A stretch of 64,000 nt of DNA from Caulobacterales bacterium (GCA_016183935.1 JACPDR010000021.1:1-64000), one strand, 5' to 3'; shown: positions 28,752 to 39,336, counted from the stretch's first letter. Notes: generated by a model not told the origin, from the sequence alone. Made by a program: numbers and translations.

Positions 28752-28790
28752 AAAAAAGGGCGGCTCCGCGAGGAGCCGCCCTTCCCTTTT
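28752..28790. terminator. Bidirectional terminator between glsB-like gene and PAT-rich gene
   Basis: Perfect 12-base inverted repeat AAGGGCGGCTCC (28756-28767) / GGAGCCGCCCTT (28772-28783) with a GCGA loop. T-rich tails are present on both sides: CCCTTTT to the right and TTTTTTG on the minus strand. It separates two convergent genes. Confidence 0.85.
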
Positions 28791-28804
28791 GCACTCTGCG
28801 CCAG

Positions 28805-29509
28805 TCAGGAATCGGGCTTGTTCGGATTCCGGTCGGCGCCTTCCCCGGGCTCGGGCGCGGCCGGGTTCTGCGGCTGCGCGGCCGGATTTTCCGGCGGCAG
28901 CGTCGGCGGCGGCGGGGTCACCGGGTCTTCCTCTTCGCCGGCGGGCGGCGTCGCCGGAACGGCCGGCGTGGCGGGGACGGCCGGGCTCACACCGGGCACG
29001 GCCGGCGTGGCCGGCTCGGCGGGGGTGGCCGGGGTGGCCGCGGGATCGGCGTCGTCCGGCTCTTCGCCCTCGTCCGGCATCTGCTGGTTTCCCGGGATCG
29101 CCGGAGTCGCCGGCGTCGCGGGGGTCACGCCGGGCTCGGCGGGAGTCGCCGGCGTGGCCGGTACGGTGACCGTGTCCGCCACGCCGAACTGTTCGACGGT
29201 GAAGTCCACGATCACGACGTCGCCTTCCTGACGGATGCCGTCGATCGGGACGGCCCGGACCAGGCCGTCGGAGCCCTGAACCGTCAGCTGCTGGCGGTTG
29301 CCGTTCATCCGGGCGCCGACCAGTACGCCGAGGTCCCCGTCCGCGCCGCGCACGGTCATGCCGGGCTGCAGGGTCAGGGTGGGAGCCTGGGCCGCCTGCC
29401 CCGGCGGGGTGGCGGGGGGCGTTTGCGGGGCCGTGCTGTCCTGCGCGAACGCCGGAGCGGTCATGAGGAACAGGCCGGCGACACCCGAAAGGAGCGCGGT
29501 CTTACGCAT
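28805..29509 (-). CDS. Exported Pro/Ala/Thr-rich protein of unknown function
   Basis: A 234-residue exported protein. The signal peptide is MRKTALLSGVAGLFLMTAPA with cleavage after AFA. Residues ~50-120 form a small folded part (PGMTVRGADGDLGVLVGARM ... VPIDGIRQEGDVVIVDFTVEQF) reminiscent of a PRC-barrel or SH3-like domain. The remainder is low-complexity with repeated PATPATPAEPGV units and an acidic stretch (DEGEEPDDADP), ending in PNKPDS. The repeats suggest an extended, perhaps envelope-spanning or wall-interacting tail. No function is known. A GAGG site precedes the ATG at 29509. Confidence 0.75.
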   Translation of the reverse strand: MRKTALLSGVAGLFLMTAPAFAQDSTAPQTPPATPPGQAAQAPTLTLQPGMTVRGADGDLGVLVGARMNGNRQQLTVQGSDGLVRAVPIDGIRQEGDVVIVDFTVEQFGVADTVTVPATPATPAEPGVTPATPATPAIPGNQQMPDEGEEPDDADPAATPATPAEPATPAVPGVSPAVPATPAVPATPPAGEEEDPVTPPPPTLPPENPAAQPQNPAAPEPGEGADRNPNKPDS

Positions 29510-29646
29510 GATGGATAGCCTCAATTTACGCGAGCTGACGGCTCGCACCAATCGGGCAACCGCCTTGCGGCGGCACGGTTCCGGGCGCCCCGAAATCACC
29601 TTGGCACGGCCAAGATTGGCCGATTCCGGCTCGGTGACGGCCGTGA

Positions 29647-31476
<1,830 letters not shown>

Positions 31477-31574
31477 TTCGGACTCGGGCGGACTGTGTTC
31501 GGCCACGGAAGGTCCGGGCCGCTGCAAAGGAGCGTGATTGCGGGAAGGCGCGCGCCTCTTACAGGGGCGAACGG

Positions 31575-31615
31575 CGAAACGCCAGTGCGCGAGGAACACG
31601 CACTGGCGTAACGAG
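31575..31615 (-). terminator. Probable terminator of the OPT transporter gene
   Basis: Perfect 10-base inverted repeat CGCCAGTGCG (31580-31589) / CGCACTGGCG (31599-31608) with a 9-base loop. It lies about 48 bases after the OPT stop in the minus direction and is followed by TTTCGCCGTT. The T tract is weak, so the activity is uncertain. Confidence 0.55.
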
Positions 31616-31655
31616 GTGCCTTATCGCCTGGAAAAGCGGCGAGCCGAGGGCGAAA

Positions 31656-33713
31656 TCACACCTTCGCGGACCGGCTCCTCACCCAGGTGTAGAGGCCGAA
31701 GGTCAGCACCACGAAAGCGGCGACCCCCGCCAGCATCGCCGGCCAGGTCGAGCCCTCGGGCAGCATGGCGAACGGCGCGTCGTCGCCGGTCGAGACGATC
31801 ACGCCGGCGGTCATGACGAGGAACAGGCTCTCGCCCACGATCAGGCCGGACGCCAGCAGAACGCCCATCCGGCGGCCCACATCGGCGAATCGCGTGGTCT
31901 TGATCGCCTTGTCGTAGATCCAGCCGCAGATCGCCCCGATCACCAGCATCGTGGTGACGGCGGCGGGCAGGTAGAAGCCGATGCCAACCGCCAGCGGCGG
32001 CAGCTTCATCTTGCCCCTGGTGGCGCGGGCCAGGACCGAGTCCAGTACGATGATCACGACGCCGATCACCGCGCCCAGACCGATCAGGTCCCAGCGCAGG
32101 TCGCCGCCGATGACGCCCCGGGCCAGGGCCGAGATCAGGGTCGCCTGCGGCGCGGCCAGCGGCTCGTCGGCGATGCCGACCGGTCCGCCCTCGAAGCCGA
32201 AGGCCTTGTTCAGCAGATTGAGGATCAGCGGGATGACCACCGCGCCGGCGCCGACGCCGACGATCAGGGCGGCCTGTTGCCGCCATGGCGTGGCCTCGAC
32301 CAGCTGGGCGGTCTTGAGGTCCTGAAGGTTGTCGTTGGCGATCACCGCCACGGCGAAGACGATGGCCGTCACGATCAGGGCGAAGGCCACCACCGAGGGA
32401 TCGGCCGGCAGACCGGCCAGCGCCAGCACGCCCAGCATCAGCACCGAAGCGATGACGATGGCGAGGATGCCCACCCCCGACACGGGGCTGTTCGACGAGC
32501 CGATCAGCCCGGCCATGTAGCCGCAGACCGCCGCCACGGCGAAGCCGATTACGACGACGTAGATCAGGCCGCCGCCGACCAGCAGGGCGGTTGATCCGGC
32601 CAGGGTCGGATTGCCCTGGGCGAACCAGGCCAGGATGCCGGCGATGCCGACCAGGCAGCCGACCGAGATCAGGCCGACCAGTCCGATCGGGATGTCCTGC
32701 TCGGTGCGGTCCAGCACCTCGCCCTTCGACCGGCGGTTCTGGGCGGCCAGGGCAGAGGTCAGGCCGCCGATCAGCGGCCCCGACAACTTGACCAGCGTCC
32801 AGATGGCGGCCACGCCGATGACGCCGGCGCCCATGAAGCGGACCTCACGGCTCCAGACGGTTCCGGCCAGCTCTTCTGCGCCCACGCCGGCGGGCAGGGT
32901 GGTGGCGATCGACGGGATGCCGTTGGCGGTCAGCCAGGCGATGGTCTCGGGCGAGGTCAGGACCGGCACGGCGATGCACCAGGCCAGGATCAGGCCGAAC
33001 AGCTGGGCCAGGCCCACGCTCAGGCCGATCAGGTGGCCGGCGCCCAGAAGGGCGAACTGCATGCCGAACCCGATCCCGGTGGCCCCGCCGCCGAGCGCCG
33101 CCGGCAGCTTCAGGAACCGCGCCGCCTCGCCGGCGAACACGCGTCCGGCGACCAGCAGGGCGTAGCCGGCCGACACGATCGCCCCGGTGATCACGACCCA
33201 CAGGCCGGCCGCGTTCTCCCGCACCGCGCTTTCGGTCTGTTCCGCTCCGCGCGAGCCGACGGTCAGAACCTCGGCGGCGGCGACGCCTTCCGGATAGGGC
33301 AGGCCCGCGTCGACCACGAGGGCGCGGCGCAGGGGAATGGAGAAGGTGACGCCCAGCACCCCGCCGAAGACGCAGATCAGCACCGACTCCCAGAACGGGA
33401 ACTCCAGCCACCAGCCGACCATGACCAGGCCCGGCAGCACGAAGATGATCGAGCTCATCGCTCCGCCGACCGACGCGACCGTCTGCACGGTCATGTTCTC
33501 CCAGATGGTCGAGTCCTTGAACATCCGCAGGATGGCCATGGAGATGACCGCCGCCGGGATGGCCGAGGCGAAGGTCAGCCCGACCTTGAGGCCCAGATAG
33601 GTGTTCGCGGCGGTGAAGATCACCGCCAGGATGCAGCCCAGAAACAGCGCGCGCAGCGTCAGTTCGATGCGCTTGCCGCCGCTGATCGGCGCGCTCGCGG
33701 GTGTGTCGGTCAT
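31656..33713 (-). CDS. OPT family oligopeptide transporter
   Basis: A 685-residue polytopic membrane protein of the oligopeptide transporter (OPT) family, importing small peptides or metal-chelate compounds. It has about 15 hydrophobic segments. Family features are NTYLGLKVGLTFASAIPAAV near the start, TVQTVASVGGAMSSIIFVLP, and GLPYPEGVAAAEVL (about residue 140). It starts MTDTPASAPISGGKRIELTL and ends VRSRSAKV. It stands alone, with a likely terminator downstream and an ATTAGTG repeat element upstream. Confidence 0.93.
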   Translation of the reverse strand: MTDTPASAPISGGKRIELTLRALFLGCILAVIFTAANTYLGLKVGLTFASAIPAAVISMAILRMFKDSTIWENMTVQTVASVGGAMSSIIFVLPGLVMVGWWLEFPFWESVLICVFGGVLGVTFSIPLRRALVVDAGLPYPEGVAAAEVLTVGSRGAEQTESAVRENAAGLWVVITGAIVSAGYALLVAGRVFAGEAARFLKLPAALGGGATGIGFGMQFALLGAGHLIGLSVGLAQLFGLILAWCIAVPVLTSPETIAWLTANGIPSIATTLPAGVGAEELAGTVWSREVRFMGAGVIGVAAIWTLVKLSGPLIGGLTSALAAQNRRSKGEVLDRTEQDIPIGLVGLISVGCLVGIAGILAWFAQGNPTLAGSTALLVGGGLIYVVVIGFAVAAVCGYMAGLIGSSNSPVSGVGILAIVIASVLMLGVLALAGLPADPSVVAFALIVTAIVFAVAVIANDNLQDLKTAQLVEATPWRQQAALIVGVGAGAVVIPLILNLLNKAFGFEGGPVGIADEPLAAPQATLISALARGVIGGDLRWDLIGLGAVIGVVIIVLDSVLARATRGKMKLPPLAVGIGFYLPAAVTTMLVIGAICGWIYDKAIKTTRFADVGRRMGVLLASGLIVGESLFLVMTAGVIVSTGDDAPFAMLPEGSTWPAMLAGVAAFVVLTFGLYTWVRSRSAKV

Positions 33714-33773
33714 GGTGGTCCCTCAGTCCCTTTGCGCGGACCTAAGCCGGAAAGGGGCCGGGTGGCTAGAGGG

Positions 33774-33899
33774 TAGTGATTGGTGGCCAGGAGGAGTGAT
33801 TGGTGATTAGTGATTGGCTGGCTGGCAGTCGGGGCGAGGCGCGGTTCGCGTCGCCCTTCCGCAGCCAGAGAAGCGGCAACCACTAATCACTAATCACTA
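33774..33899. repeat. ATTAGTG-type inverted repeat element, copy B
   Basis: Left-side units run from TAGTGATTGGTGG at 33774 to AGTGATTGGTGATTAGTG (33795-33812). The inverted right arm AACCACTAATCACTAATCAC spans 33878-33897. The interior holds further inverted repeats (GGCTGG/CCAG-type and GGGCGA/TCGCCC). The arms match copy A at 27791-27887 but the interior differs. It lies between the OPT and mutM starts, which are divergent. Confidence 0.75.
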
Positions 33900-33910
33900 G
33901 CCCCCCTCCC

Positions 33911-34774
33911 ATGCCCGAACTCCCCGAGGTTGAAACCGTCCGCCGCGGCCTGGAGCCCGTGCTCGCCGGCGCCCGCCTGACGCGCGTGCGCCAGAACCGG
34001 CCGGACCTGCGCTTCCCCTTCCCCGACCGCTTCCCCGAACGGCTGGACGGCGCCACGGTCGAGCGCATCGACCGGCGCGCCAAATACCTGCTCATGCCCC
34101 TGTCGACCGGCGAGACCTGGGTCACCCATCTGGGCATGACCGGCCGCTTCACCCTCGACGGCGAACAGCTGGGCGAATTCGAGGAACCCGCGCCGATCGC
34201 CGGCAAGCACGAACACCTCAGCCTGTGCGCCGTAAAGGCAAACGCCGTGACCCGCCTCGGATTCGCCGACGCCCGCCGCTTCGGCTTCATGGGCCTGATC
34301 CCGACGAGCGAGGTCGAGGCCCATCCGTGGTTCGCCGCCCTCGGTCCCGAACCGCTCGGCAACGGCTTCTCGGGCGCCCATCTCGCCGAAGCCTTCGCCG
34401 GCAAGAAACAGAACATCAAAGTCAGCCTGCTCGACCAGCGCATCGTTGCCGGCCTGGGCAACATCTATGTCTGTGAGGCCCTGTACCGCGCCCGCATCTC
34501 ACCGCTCGTCGCCGCCGGCGAGGTGTCGCGTCCACGCCTCGAAACCCTCGCCGCCGTCGTCCGCGACGTGCTCAACGACGCGATCGCCGCCGGCGGTTCG
34601 ACCCTGCGCGACTTCGCCAATGCCGACGGCGGGCAGGGCTATTTCCAGCACCGCTTCGATGTCTACGGCCGCGAGGGCAAACCCTGCCCCGGAGACGGCT
34701 GCACCGGCGTGGTCAAACGCATCGTCCAGGCCGGCCGTTCGACCTTCTACTGCCCGGGCTGCCAGAAGCGCTGA
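33911..34774 (+). CDS. mutM: Formamidopyrimidine-DNA glycosylase
   Basis: Base-excision repair enzyme removing 8-oxoguanine and formamidopyrimidines. The 287 residues begin MPELPEVETVRRGLEPVL, with catalytic Pro2 and Glu3, and include the KYLLMPLSTGETWVTHLGMT region with Lys, the H2TH segment LLDQRIVAGLGNIYVCEAL, and a C-terminal zinc finger (CPGDGC ... FYCPGC). No clear ribosome binding site precedes the ATG, which lies only 11 bases after the repeat element. It is followed two bases after the stop by a DUF1697 gene. Confidence 0.97.
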   Translation: MPELPEVETVRRGLEPVLAGARLTRVRQNRPDLRFPFPDRFPERLDGATVERIDRRAKYLLMPLSTGETWVTHLGMTGRFTLDGEQLGEFEEPAPIAGKHEHLSLCAVKANAVTRLGFADARRFGFMGLIPTSEVEAHPWFAALGPEPLGNGFSGAHLAEAFAGKKQNIKVSLLDQRIVAGLGNIYVCEALYRARISPLVAAGEVSRPRLETLAAVVRDVLNDAIAAGGSTLRDFANADGGQGYFQHRFDVYGREGKPCPGDGCTGVVKRIVQAGRSTFYCPGCQKR

Positions 34775-34776
34775 CC

Positions 34777-35331
34777 ATGCCGATCCGCATCGCCCTCCTG
34801 CGCAGCATGGTGATCGGCAAGCGCCGCGTCTCAGGGGCCGACGTCCGCGCCTTGGCCGAGGCTGCTGGCGGAACCGACGCCCGCTCGGTCATCGCCACCG
34901 GCAATGTCGTCTTCCGCTCGCGCAAGGCGCCGGCCACCCTGGAGCGGGAGATGGAGACGGCCTGCGCCGCCGAGTTCGGCCAGTCGACCGAGATCATCGT
35001 CAAAACCGCAGACGAATGGCGCGCCCTGCTCAAGGCCAATCCCTTTTCGAAGCAGGCCGGGACCGCGCCCGCCCGCGTCCTCGTCTGGGCCATGCGCGAG
35101 CCTCTGCCTGACGCGGGCCTCGACCAGTTGCGCCGTCGCGCATCGGCCGACGAGAAGGTCGTGCGAACCGCCGACGGCGACATCTACATGTGGTTCGGCG
35201 GCGACATCGACGCCTCGAAGCTTCCCGCCGGCTTCGGCCTGAAGTCCCTCGGCGCCGTCGGCACCAATCGCAACTGGAATACGGTGATGAAGATCACCGC
35301 GGTGCTCGACGAAATGGAGGCTGCCCGATGA
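34777..35331 (+). CDS. DUF1697 family protein, copy 1
   Basis: A 184-residue protein of the DUF1697 family of unknown function. It begins MPIRIALLRSMVIGKRRVSG and shows the family pattern VIATGNVVFRSRK, then LERE, NPF and the C-terminal YMWFGGD ... GTNRNWNTVMKI. The usual family start is LLRGINVGG; here it is LLRSMVIGKRR, so the Gly-rich loop is changed. Its stop overlaps the next start by four bases (ATGA). It is paralogous to that gene. Confidence 0.88.
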   Translation: MPIRIALLRSMVIGKRRVSGADVRALAEAAGGTDARSVIATGNVVFRSRKAPATLEREMETACAAEFGQSTEIIVKTADEWRALLKANPFSKQAGTAPARVLVWAMREPLPDAGLDQLRRRASADEKVVRTADGDIYMWFGGDIDASKLPAGFGLKSLGAVGTNRNWNTVMKITAVLDEMEAAR

Positions 35332-35873
35332 CCCAACGCATCATCCTGTTCCGCGGCATGAACACCGGCGGCGTGCGCGCCCCGGTCGCCGAGCAGCGCG
35401 CCATGGCGGAAGAGATGGGGCTGACGAACCCGCGCACCCTTCAGGCCAGCGGCAATCTGGTCGTCGAGAGCGGCAAGGCGACCGCCGCGCTCGAGCGCGA
35501 AATCGAGGCGGCGATGGAGAAGCGGTTCGGCCTGAAGATCGTCGCCATGGCGCGTACGCCGGAGCAATGGTCGGACCTGATCGCCGCCAATCCCTTCCCG
35601 AAGGAGGCGGCCGCCCACCCGGCCAAGGTTGTGGCCATGGTCATGAAGGACGGGATCAAGCCCGGCGCGCTGGAGGCGTGTCGCGAACTGGCGGCAGGCG
35701 GCGAGCGGGTCGAGGCGGTCGGCGGGGCGCTCTATTTCTGGTTCCCGAACGGACAGGGCGAGTCCGCCATCTTCAAGAAGGCCACGCCGCACCTGCTGGG
35801 CATGGGCACGGGCCGCAACTGGAATACGGTGCTGAAGCTGGGCGGCATGGCGGGCGTGGAGATCGGGACATGA
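35328..35873 (+). CDS. DUF1697 family protein, copy 2
   Basis: A 181-residue DUF1697 protein. It begins MTQRIILFRGMNTGGVRAPV, keeping the Gly-Gly N-terminal loop, then TLQASGNLVVESGKA, WSDLIAANPFPKEAA and GTGRNWNTVLKLGGMAG. Similarity to copy 1 covers the full length, so a tandem duplication is likely. It overlaps both neighbours by four bases, making a mutM - DUF1697 - DUF1697 - membrane protein operon. Function unknown. Confidence 0.88.
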   Translation: MTQRIILFRGMNTGGVRAPVAEQRAMAEEMGLTNPRTLQASGNLVVESGKATAALEREIEAAMEKRFGLKIVAMARTPEQWSDLIAANPFPKEAAAHPAKVVAMVMKDGIKPGALEACRELAAGGERVEAVGGALYFWFPNGQGESAIFKKATPHLLGMGTGRNWNTVLKLGGMAGVEIGT

Positions 35874-36349
35874 GTCTGCGCGAGAAACAGCTCTGGGCCA
35901 GCGTTCTGGTCGGCTTGGTCATTTGGGGCGCCTATGCGTTTCGTGTCGTTCCGATCCTGTGGGATCCGGCTCATCCCGATCCCGCAGCCGCGACCGGCCT
36001 CGCCTTCGCCACGGCCCTTGTGGTGTTCGTCATCGCCGAGGCCGCGCTGGCAGGGGTGATGGCATGGTTCCAGCGCCGCCATCGGCCCGCGCAGGATCAG
36101 GCGCTGACCGACGCCGCCCTGATCGCCGGGCAGGTCGCGCTGGTGGTCCTCATCACCTTGCTGGTCCTGACGCTCGCGGGGCTCTGGGGAGCGGCGATCT
36201 GGATTGAGCGGCAGTATTCGGTCGGCGTCGGAGCGACGGTTTTCAGCCGGGCTCCGCTGCTGCTGGCCAATCTGCTGCTGCTGGAGATCGTCCTCGCCGA
36301 AGGCGTGCGGTCCGTGCTGACCCTTTTGCTGGTCCGTCGACGCCGCTAA
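35870..36349 (+). CDS. Small integral membrane protein of unknown function
   Basis: A 159-residue protein with about four transmembrane segments: LWASVLVGLVIWGAYAFRVV, ATGLAFATALVVFVIAEAAL, AALIAGQVALVVLITLLVLT and LLLANLLLLEIVLAEGVRSV. Short charged loops (FQRRHRPAQDQ) separate them and it ends LLLVRRRR, which predicts a cytoplasmic C-terminus. Its ATG overlaps the DUF1697 stop. No family is recognised with confidence. Confidence 0.75.
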   Translation: MSLREKQLWASVLVGLVIWGAYAFRVVPILWDPAHPDPAAATGLAFATALVVFVIAEAALAGVMAWFQRRHRPAQDQALTDAALIAGQVALVVLITLLVLTLAGLWGAAIWIERQYSVGVGATVFSRAPLLLANLLLLEIVLAEGVRSVLTLLLVRRRR

Positions 36350-36376
36350 ACGGCTCTGACGACAGAGGAGACCCCC

Positions 36377-37165
36377 ATGGCCGACAGCTATTCCACCCTG
36401 CTCATCGAGCGCCACGCCGACGGCTATGCGGTGGTGACCCTGAACCGGCCCGAGGCGCTGAACGCCCTCAACTCGGCCCTGTTCAAGGATCTGGCCGACT
36501 TCCTCGACGCCGTCGAGCACGACGACAGCGTCCGCTGCCTGATCCTGACCGGCTCGGGCGACAAGGCGTTCGCCGCCGGCGCCGACATCAAGGAGATGTC
36601 GGACCAGTCCTACGCCGACATGTACAAGGCGAATTTCTTCTCGCTCGGCCACGACCGCATCACCCGCTTCCGCAAGCCGATCATCGCCGCGGTCAACGGT
36701 TTCGCCCTCGGCGGCGGCTGCGAACTGGCCATGCTGTGCGACTTCATCGTCGCGTCGGAGAAGGCGAAGTTCGGCCAGCCCGAGATCAACCTCGGCGTCG
36801 CCCCCGGCATCGGCGGCTCGCAGCGCCTGACCCGCCTCGTCGGCAAGTCCAAGGCCATGGACATGATGCTGACCGCCCGGATGATGGACGCCGCCGAGGC
36901 CGAGCGCGCCGGCCTCGCCAGCCGCGTCGTCCCGCACGACATGCTACTGGACGAGGCCCGCGCCATCGCCGCGAAAATCGCGTCGCAGAGCCCGCTCGCG
37001 GTCATGGCCAACAAGGAGATGGTCAACGCCGCCCTCGAGACCACCCTGACCCAGGGCGTCCAGTTCGAGCGCCGCCTGTTCCACTCCCTGTTCGCCTTCG
37101 AGGACCAGAAGGAGGGCATGGCCGCCTTCGTCGAAAAGCGGAAGCCGAACTTCACCGGGCGCTGA
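36377..37165 (+). CDS. Enoyl-CoA hydratase
   Basis: Crotonase-fold enzyme hydrating 2-enoyl-CoA in beta-oxidation, 262 residues. The CoA/oxyanion motifs are KAFAAGADIKEMSDQ (about residue 58) and VNGFALGGGCELAMLCD (about 98-114), and GQPEINLGVAPGIGGSQRL holds the second catalytic Glu region. This gives both glutamates expected for a true hydratase (ADIKEM and PEINLG context). AGAGGAG precedes the ATG. No fatty-acid genes adjoin; its place between mutM and rpsT resembles the Caulobacter order as I recall it. Confidence 0.93.
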   Translation: MADSYSTLLIERHADGYAVVTLNRPEALNALNSALFKDLADFLDAVEHDDSVRCLILTGSGDKAFAAGADIKEMSDQSYADMYKANFFSLGHDRITRFRKPIIAAVNGFALGGGCELAMLCDFIVASEKAKFGQPEINLGVAPGIGGSQRLTRLVGKSKAMDMMLTARMMDAAEAERAGLASRVVPHDMLLDEARAIAAKIASQSPLAVMANKEMVNAALETTLTQGVQFERRLFHSLFAFEDQKEGMAAFVEKRKPNFTGR

Positions 37166-37220
37166 TCACTGAAGGTGGGCCGGGAAATATTGGCGTCGCC
37201 CGTCAACCGCCGGCCTGCTC

Positions 37221-38897
37221 CTATGCGCAGGGATAGGCGTTCGCCAGCGCCGATCGCGCCACGTCGGCCGGGTGTTCACCCGGCTGGATCGAGGCGCGGG
37301 CGATCTCCGCTTTCGTGCGCTCGACCAAGGCCCCCAAAGCGGCGCGCCGGGCCGCTTCGTCTCCCCCGTCCAGTTCCGCCGGCAGGCAGATATCGCCTCC
37401 GCTCACGGCCCCGTCGCCCGGGAACTGGGAGAAGATGACGCCGGCGCAGAACCCGCCGTCGGCCGGATCGGGCGAGGCGCAAAGGCCGCGATACTCGGCG
37501 GCGGTCGGATCCCGGTAGCGGGCCTCCTGCTCCGGAGTCAGCGCCGTCCGGTCCGCCGCCGGGCGAGCCTGACCGTCATCGCGACGGAGCACGATGTTCA
37601 GCCCCTCGCGGGTGCGCTCGATCCTCGCCACGTCCTCTGGATGAACGATATCGCGCGTCACCCCCGCCGGCAGCTTCACACCTTCGATGCTCAGAGGCGG
37701 CGCGGACGCGTCCAAGGACACGCGCAAATCCAGGCGGCGCGGTGAGACGCTCTCGGCCGAAACAGAGATCGCCTCAGCCGCCCATCGGAGCTTCGGTAGA
37801 GTTTCGGCGCCGGGCACTTCCACCCCATTGATCCTGACGATCGTCGGATTGCCCTGGACGGCGATCCGGATATTCGGCTCGCGCTGGGCGGCGACGGCGA
37901 ACGAGGCGGCGCCCGCAGCGGCCAGCAAGGTCAGGACCGTCCCTACGGCGGACAGCCGGACGCGGCGTCCGGCCGGAGCGGCCGGGTTCAGGACGGCTTT
38001 CAGGCGATGCATGGCGGTGGTCCTCCCGGCGCCGGTGAAGGTGAGGGCGGGCAGGGTGCCCGCGCCTTGCGGACCGGCGCGACTCCGCAGGGCCTCGATC
38101 AGGGTCTGGGCGTAGGCGCGGCGGGTCTCCGGCGCGGCCCGCTCAAGGGCGAGGGCGTCGCACGCCTCCTCCCGCGCCGCGTCACGGCGCTCGCGCAAAA
38201 CGGGCATGAGCGGATTGGCGACCAGTAAGGCGGCCAAGGCCTCCTCCAGCCACAGGGCGCGATGATCGCCGCGCTTCAGGTGAGCCAGCTCATGGGCGAT
38301 CACCGCGCCCGCCGCGGCGGGTTCCGCCGTCCCGTCGATCAGGGCGGCGGGCAGGATCAGCCGTGTCCGGCCCAGTCCGGAGAGCAGCGCCTCGTCGGCG
38401 GTCGTGCTCATCCGCGTCACCGGCGGCGCCACGCCGAGAACTTGCGCGGCGGCTCTCACCCGCGCCATCACCTCAGGCGGGGCCGTCTCCGTATCGCGCA
38501 AGATGCGCGCCAGCCGCCGCGCCCTTAGAGCCAGCGCCACCAGCCGGAGGAGCATAAGTCCGCCCGCCAGCGCCAGCACGGCCCAGGCCGCGATCGTGGG
38601 ATCAAAGGCGAGGGCGGGGGGCGCAGCCTCCAGCGCCGGCGCGGGCGCCGCGCCCACGGCCGGACCCGCGACGGTCAGCGTCGGCGCTCCGACCTCGCGC
38701 ACGGGCGCTGGAGCCAGCAACAGGGCCCCGACGGCCACCGGCGGCAGGGCTGGCAGGGCCAGGGCGGCGGCCCAGACCCGGTCCCTCAGCCGGGGGTCGT
38801 CGCTCAGCCGTTCGGCCAGCCGCCCCACGGCCCAGGCCAGGACGGCGACCGCCACCGACACGCCCAGGGAAAGGGCCAGCAGTTCCGGCTCGCCCAT
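37221..38897 (-). CDS. M56 family (BlaR1-like) membrane metallopeptidase
   Basis: A 558-residue membrane protein of the BlaR1/MecR1 metallopeptidase type. N-terminal transmembrane helices (LLALSLGVSVAVAVLAWAVG and others) flank a zinc-peptidase domain with HELAHLKRGDH at residues 202-212 and a downstream EACDALALE that can supply the third ligand. The C-terminal half is not a beta-lactam sensor: it is a periplasmic region with Asp/Arg-rich sequence, so the signal is unknown. The ATG overlaps the stop of the BlaI gene by one base and is preceded by AGGAGG. An in-frame GTG directly 5' is possible. Confidence 0.9.
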   Translation of the reverse strand: MGEPELLALSLGVSVAVAVLAWAVGRLAERLSDDPRLRDRVWAAALALPALPPVAVGALLLAPAPVREVGAPTLTVAGPAVGAAPAPALEAAPPALAFDPTIAAWAVLALAGGLMLLRLVALALRARRLARILRDTETAPPEVMARVRAAAQVLGVAPPVTRMSTTADEALLSGLGRTRLILPAALIDGTAEPAAAGAVIAHELAHLKRGDHRALWLEEALAALLVANPLMPVLRERRDAAREEACDALALERAAPETRRAYAQTLIEALRSRAGPQGAGTLPALTFTGAGRTTAMHRLKAVLNPAAPAGRRVRLSAVGTVLTLLAAAGAASFAVAAQREPNIRIAVQGNPTIVRINGVEVPGAETLPKLRWAAEAISVSAESVSPRRLDLRVSLDASAPPLSIEGVKLPAGVTRDIVHPEDVARIERTREGLNIVLRRDDGQARPAADRTALTPEQEARYRDPTAAEYRGLCASPDPADGGFCAGVIFSQFPGDGAVSGGDICLPAELDGGDEAARRAALGALVERTKAEIARASIQPGEHPADVARSALANAYPCA

Positions 38898-39274
38898 CAC
38901 CCTTCCTCCTTGTCGGCCGCCAGCGCTTCCTCCAGCGCCGCGATGTCAGTCTCGTTCAACAGCTGGCTACCCGAGAAGGCAGCCGCCGGCAGCGGCCCCT
39001 CCATCTCCAGTATGGACGACAGCCGCTTCATCAGGCCTCCGATCACCGCCACCTTTGGCTGGATCGGGGCATAGACCGCCATACCGTGCACCTCCCGCCG
39101 CGACAGCTGGCCCTTGGCTCGCATCCGCTCGAGCACAGTCCGGGTCGTCGACGAGCTCCAGCCCAGGCTATCGGCGATGCGCGCCTGCACCTCGCGGGCG
39201 CTCAGCGGCCCGTCGCGCCAGAAGGCCTTCAGGACATCCAGTTCGGTGTCGGTCGGGAGGGCGGGGTCGGACAT
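38897..39274 (-). CDS. BlaI/MecI/CopY family transcriptional repressor
   Basis: A 125-residue winged-helix repressor. It begins MSDPALPTDTELDVLKAFWR and has the family signature LSAREVQARIADSLGWSSST followed by RTVLERMRAKGQLSRREVHG. The C-terminal part gives the dimerisation and cleavage region. In this system the linked M56 peptidase inactivates the repressor after sensing a signal. The start at 39274 is preferred to an in-frame upstream one. A promoter with a BlaI-like operator lies directly upstream, so autorepression of this two-gene operon is likely. Confidence 0.93.
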   Translation of the reverse strand: MSDPALPTDTELDVLKAFWRDGPLSAREVQARIADSLGWSSSTTRTVLERMRAKGQLSRREVHGMAVYAPIQPKVAVIGGLMKRLSSILEMEGPLPAAAFSGSQLLNETDIAALEEALAADKEEG

Positions 39275-39307
39275 GGCGGCAGCCCTTGCGCTATACGGAG
39301 TGCGCAT

Positions 39308-39336
39308 ACGCTACAATTGTCACCAGTAAGCGTCAA
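39308..39336 (-). promoter_or_regulatory. blaI-like gene promoter with operator in the spacer
   Basis: On the minus strand TTGACG (39336-39331), a 17-base spacer and TAGCGT (39313-39308) form a good promoter about 30 bases upstream of the repressor start. Between the boxes, CTACAATTGTCA (39311-39322, plus strand) is a near-palindrome of the TACA-N2-TGTA type bound by BlaI-family repressors. A repressor there would block polymerase. Confidence 0.6.
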
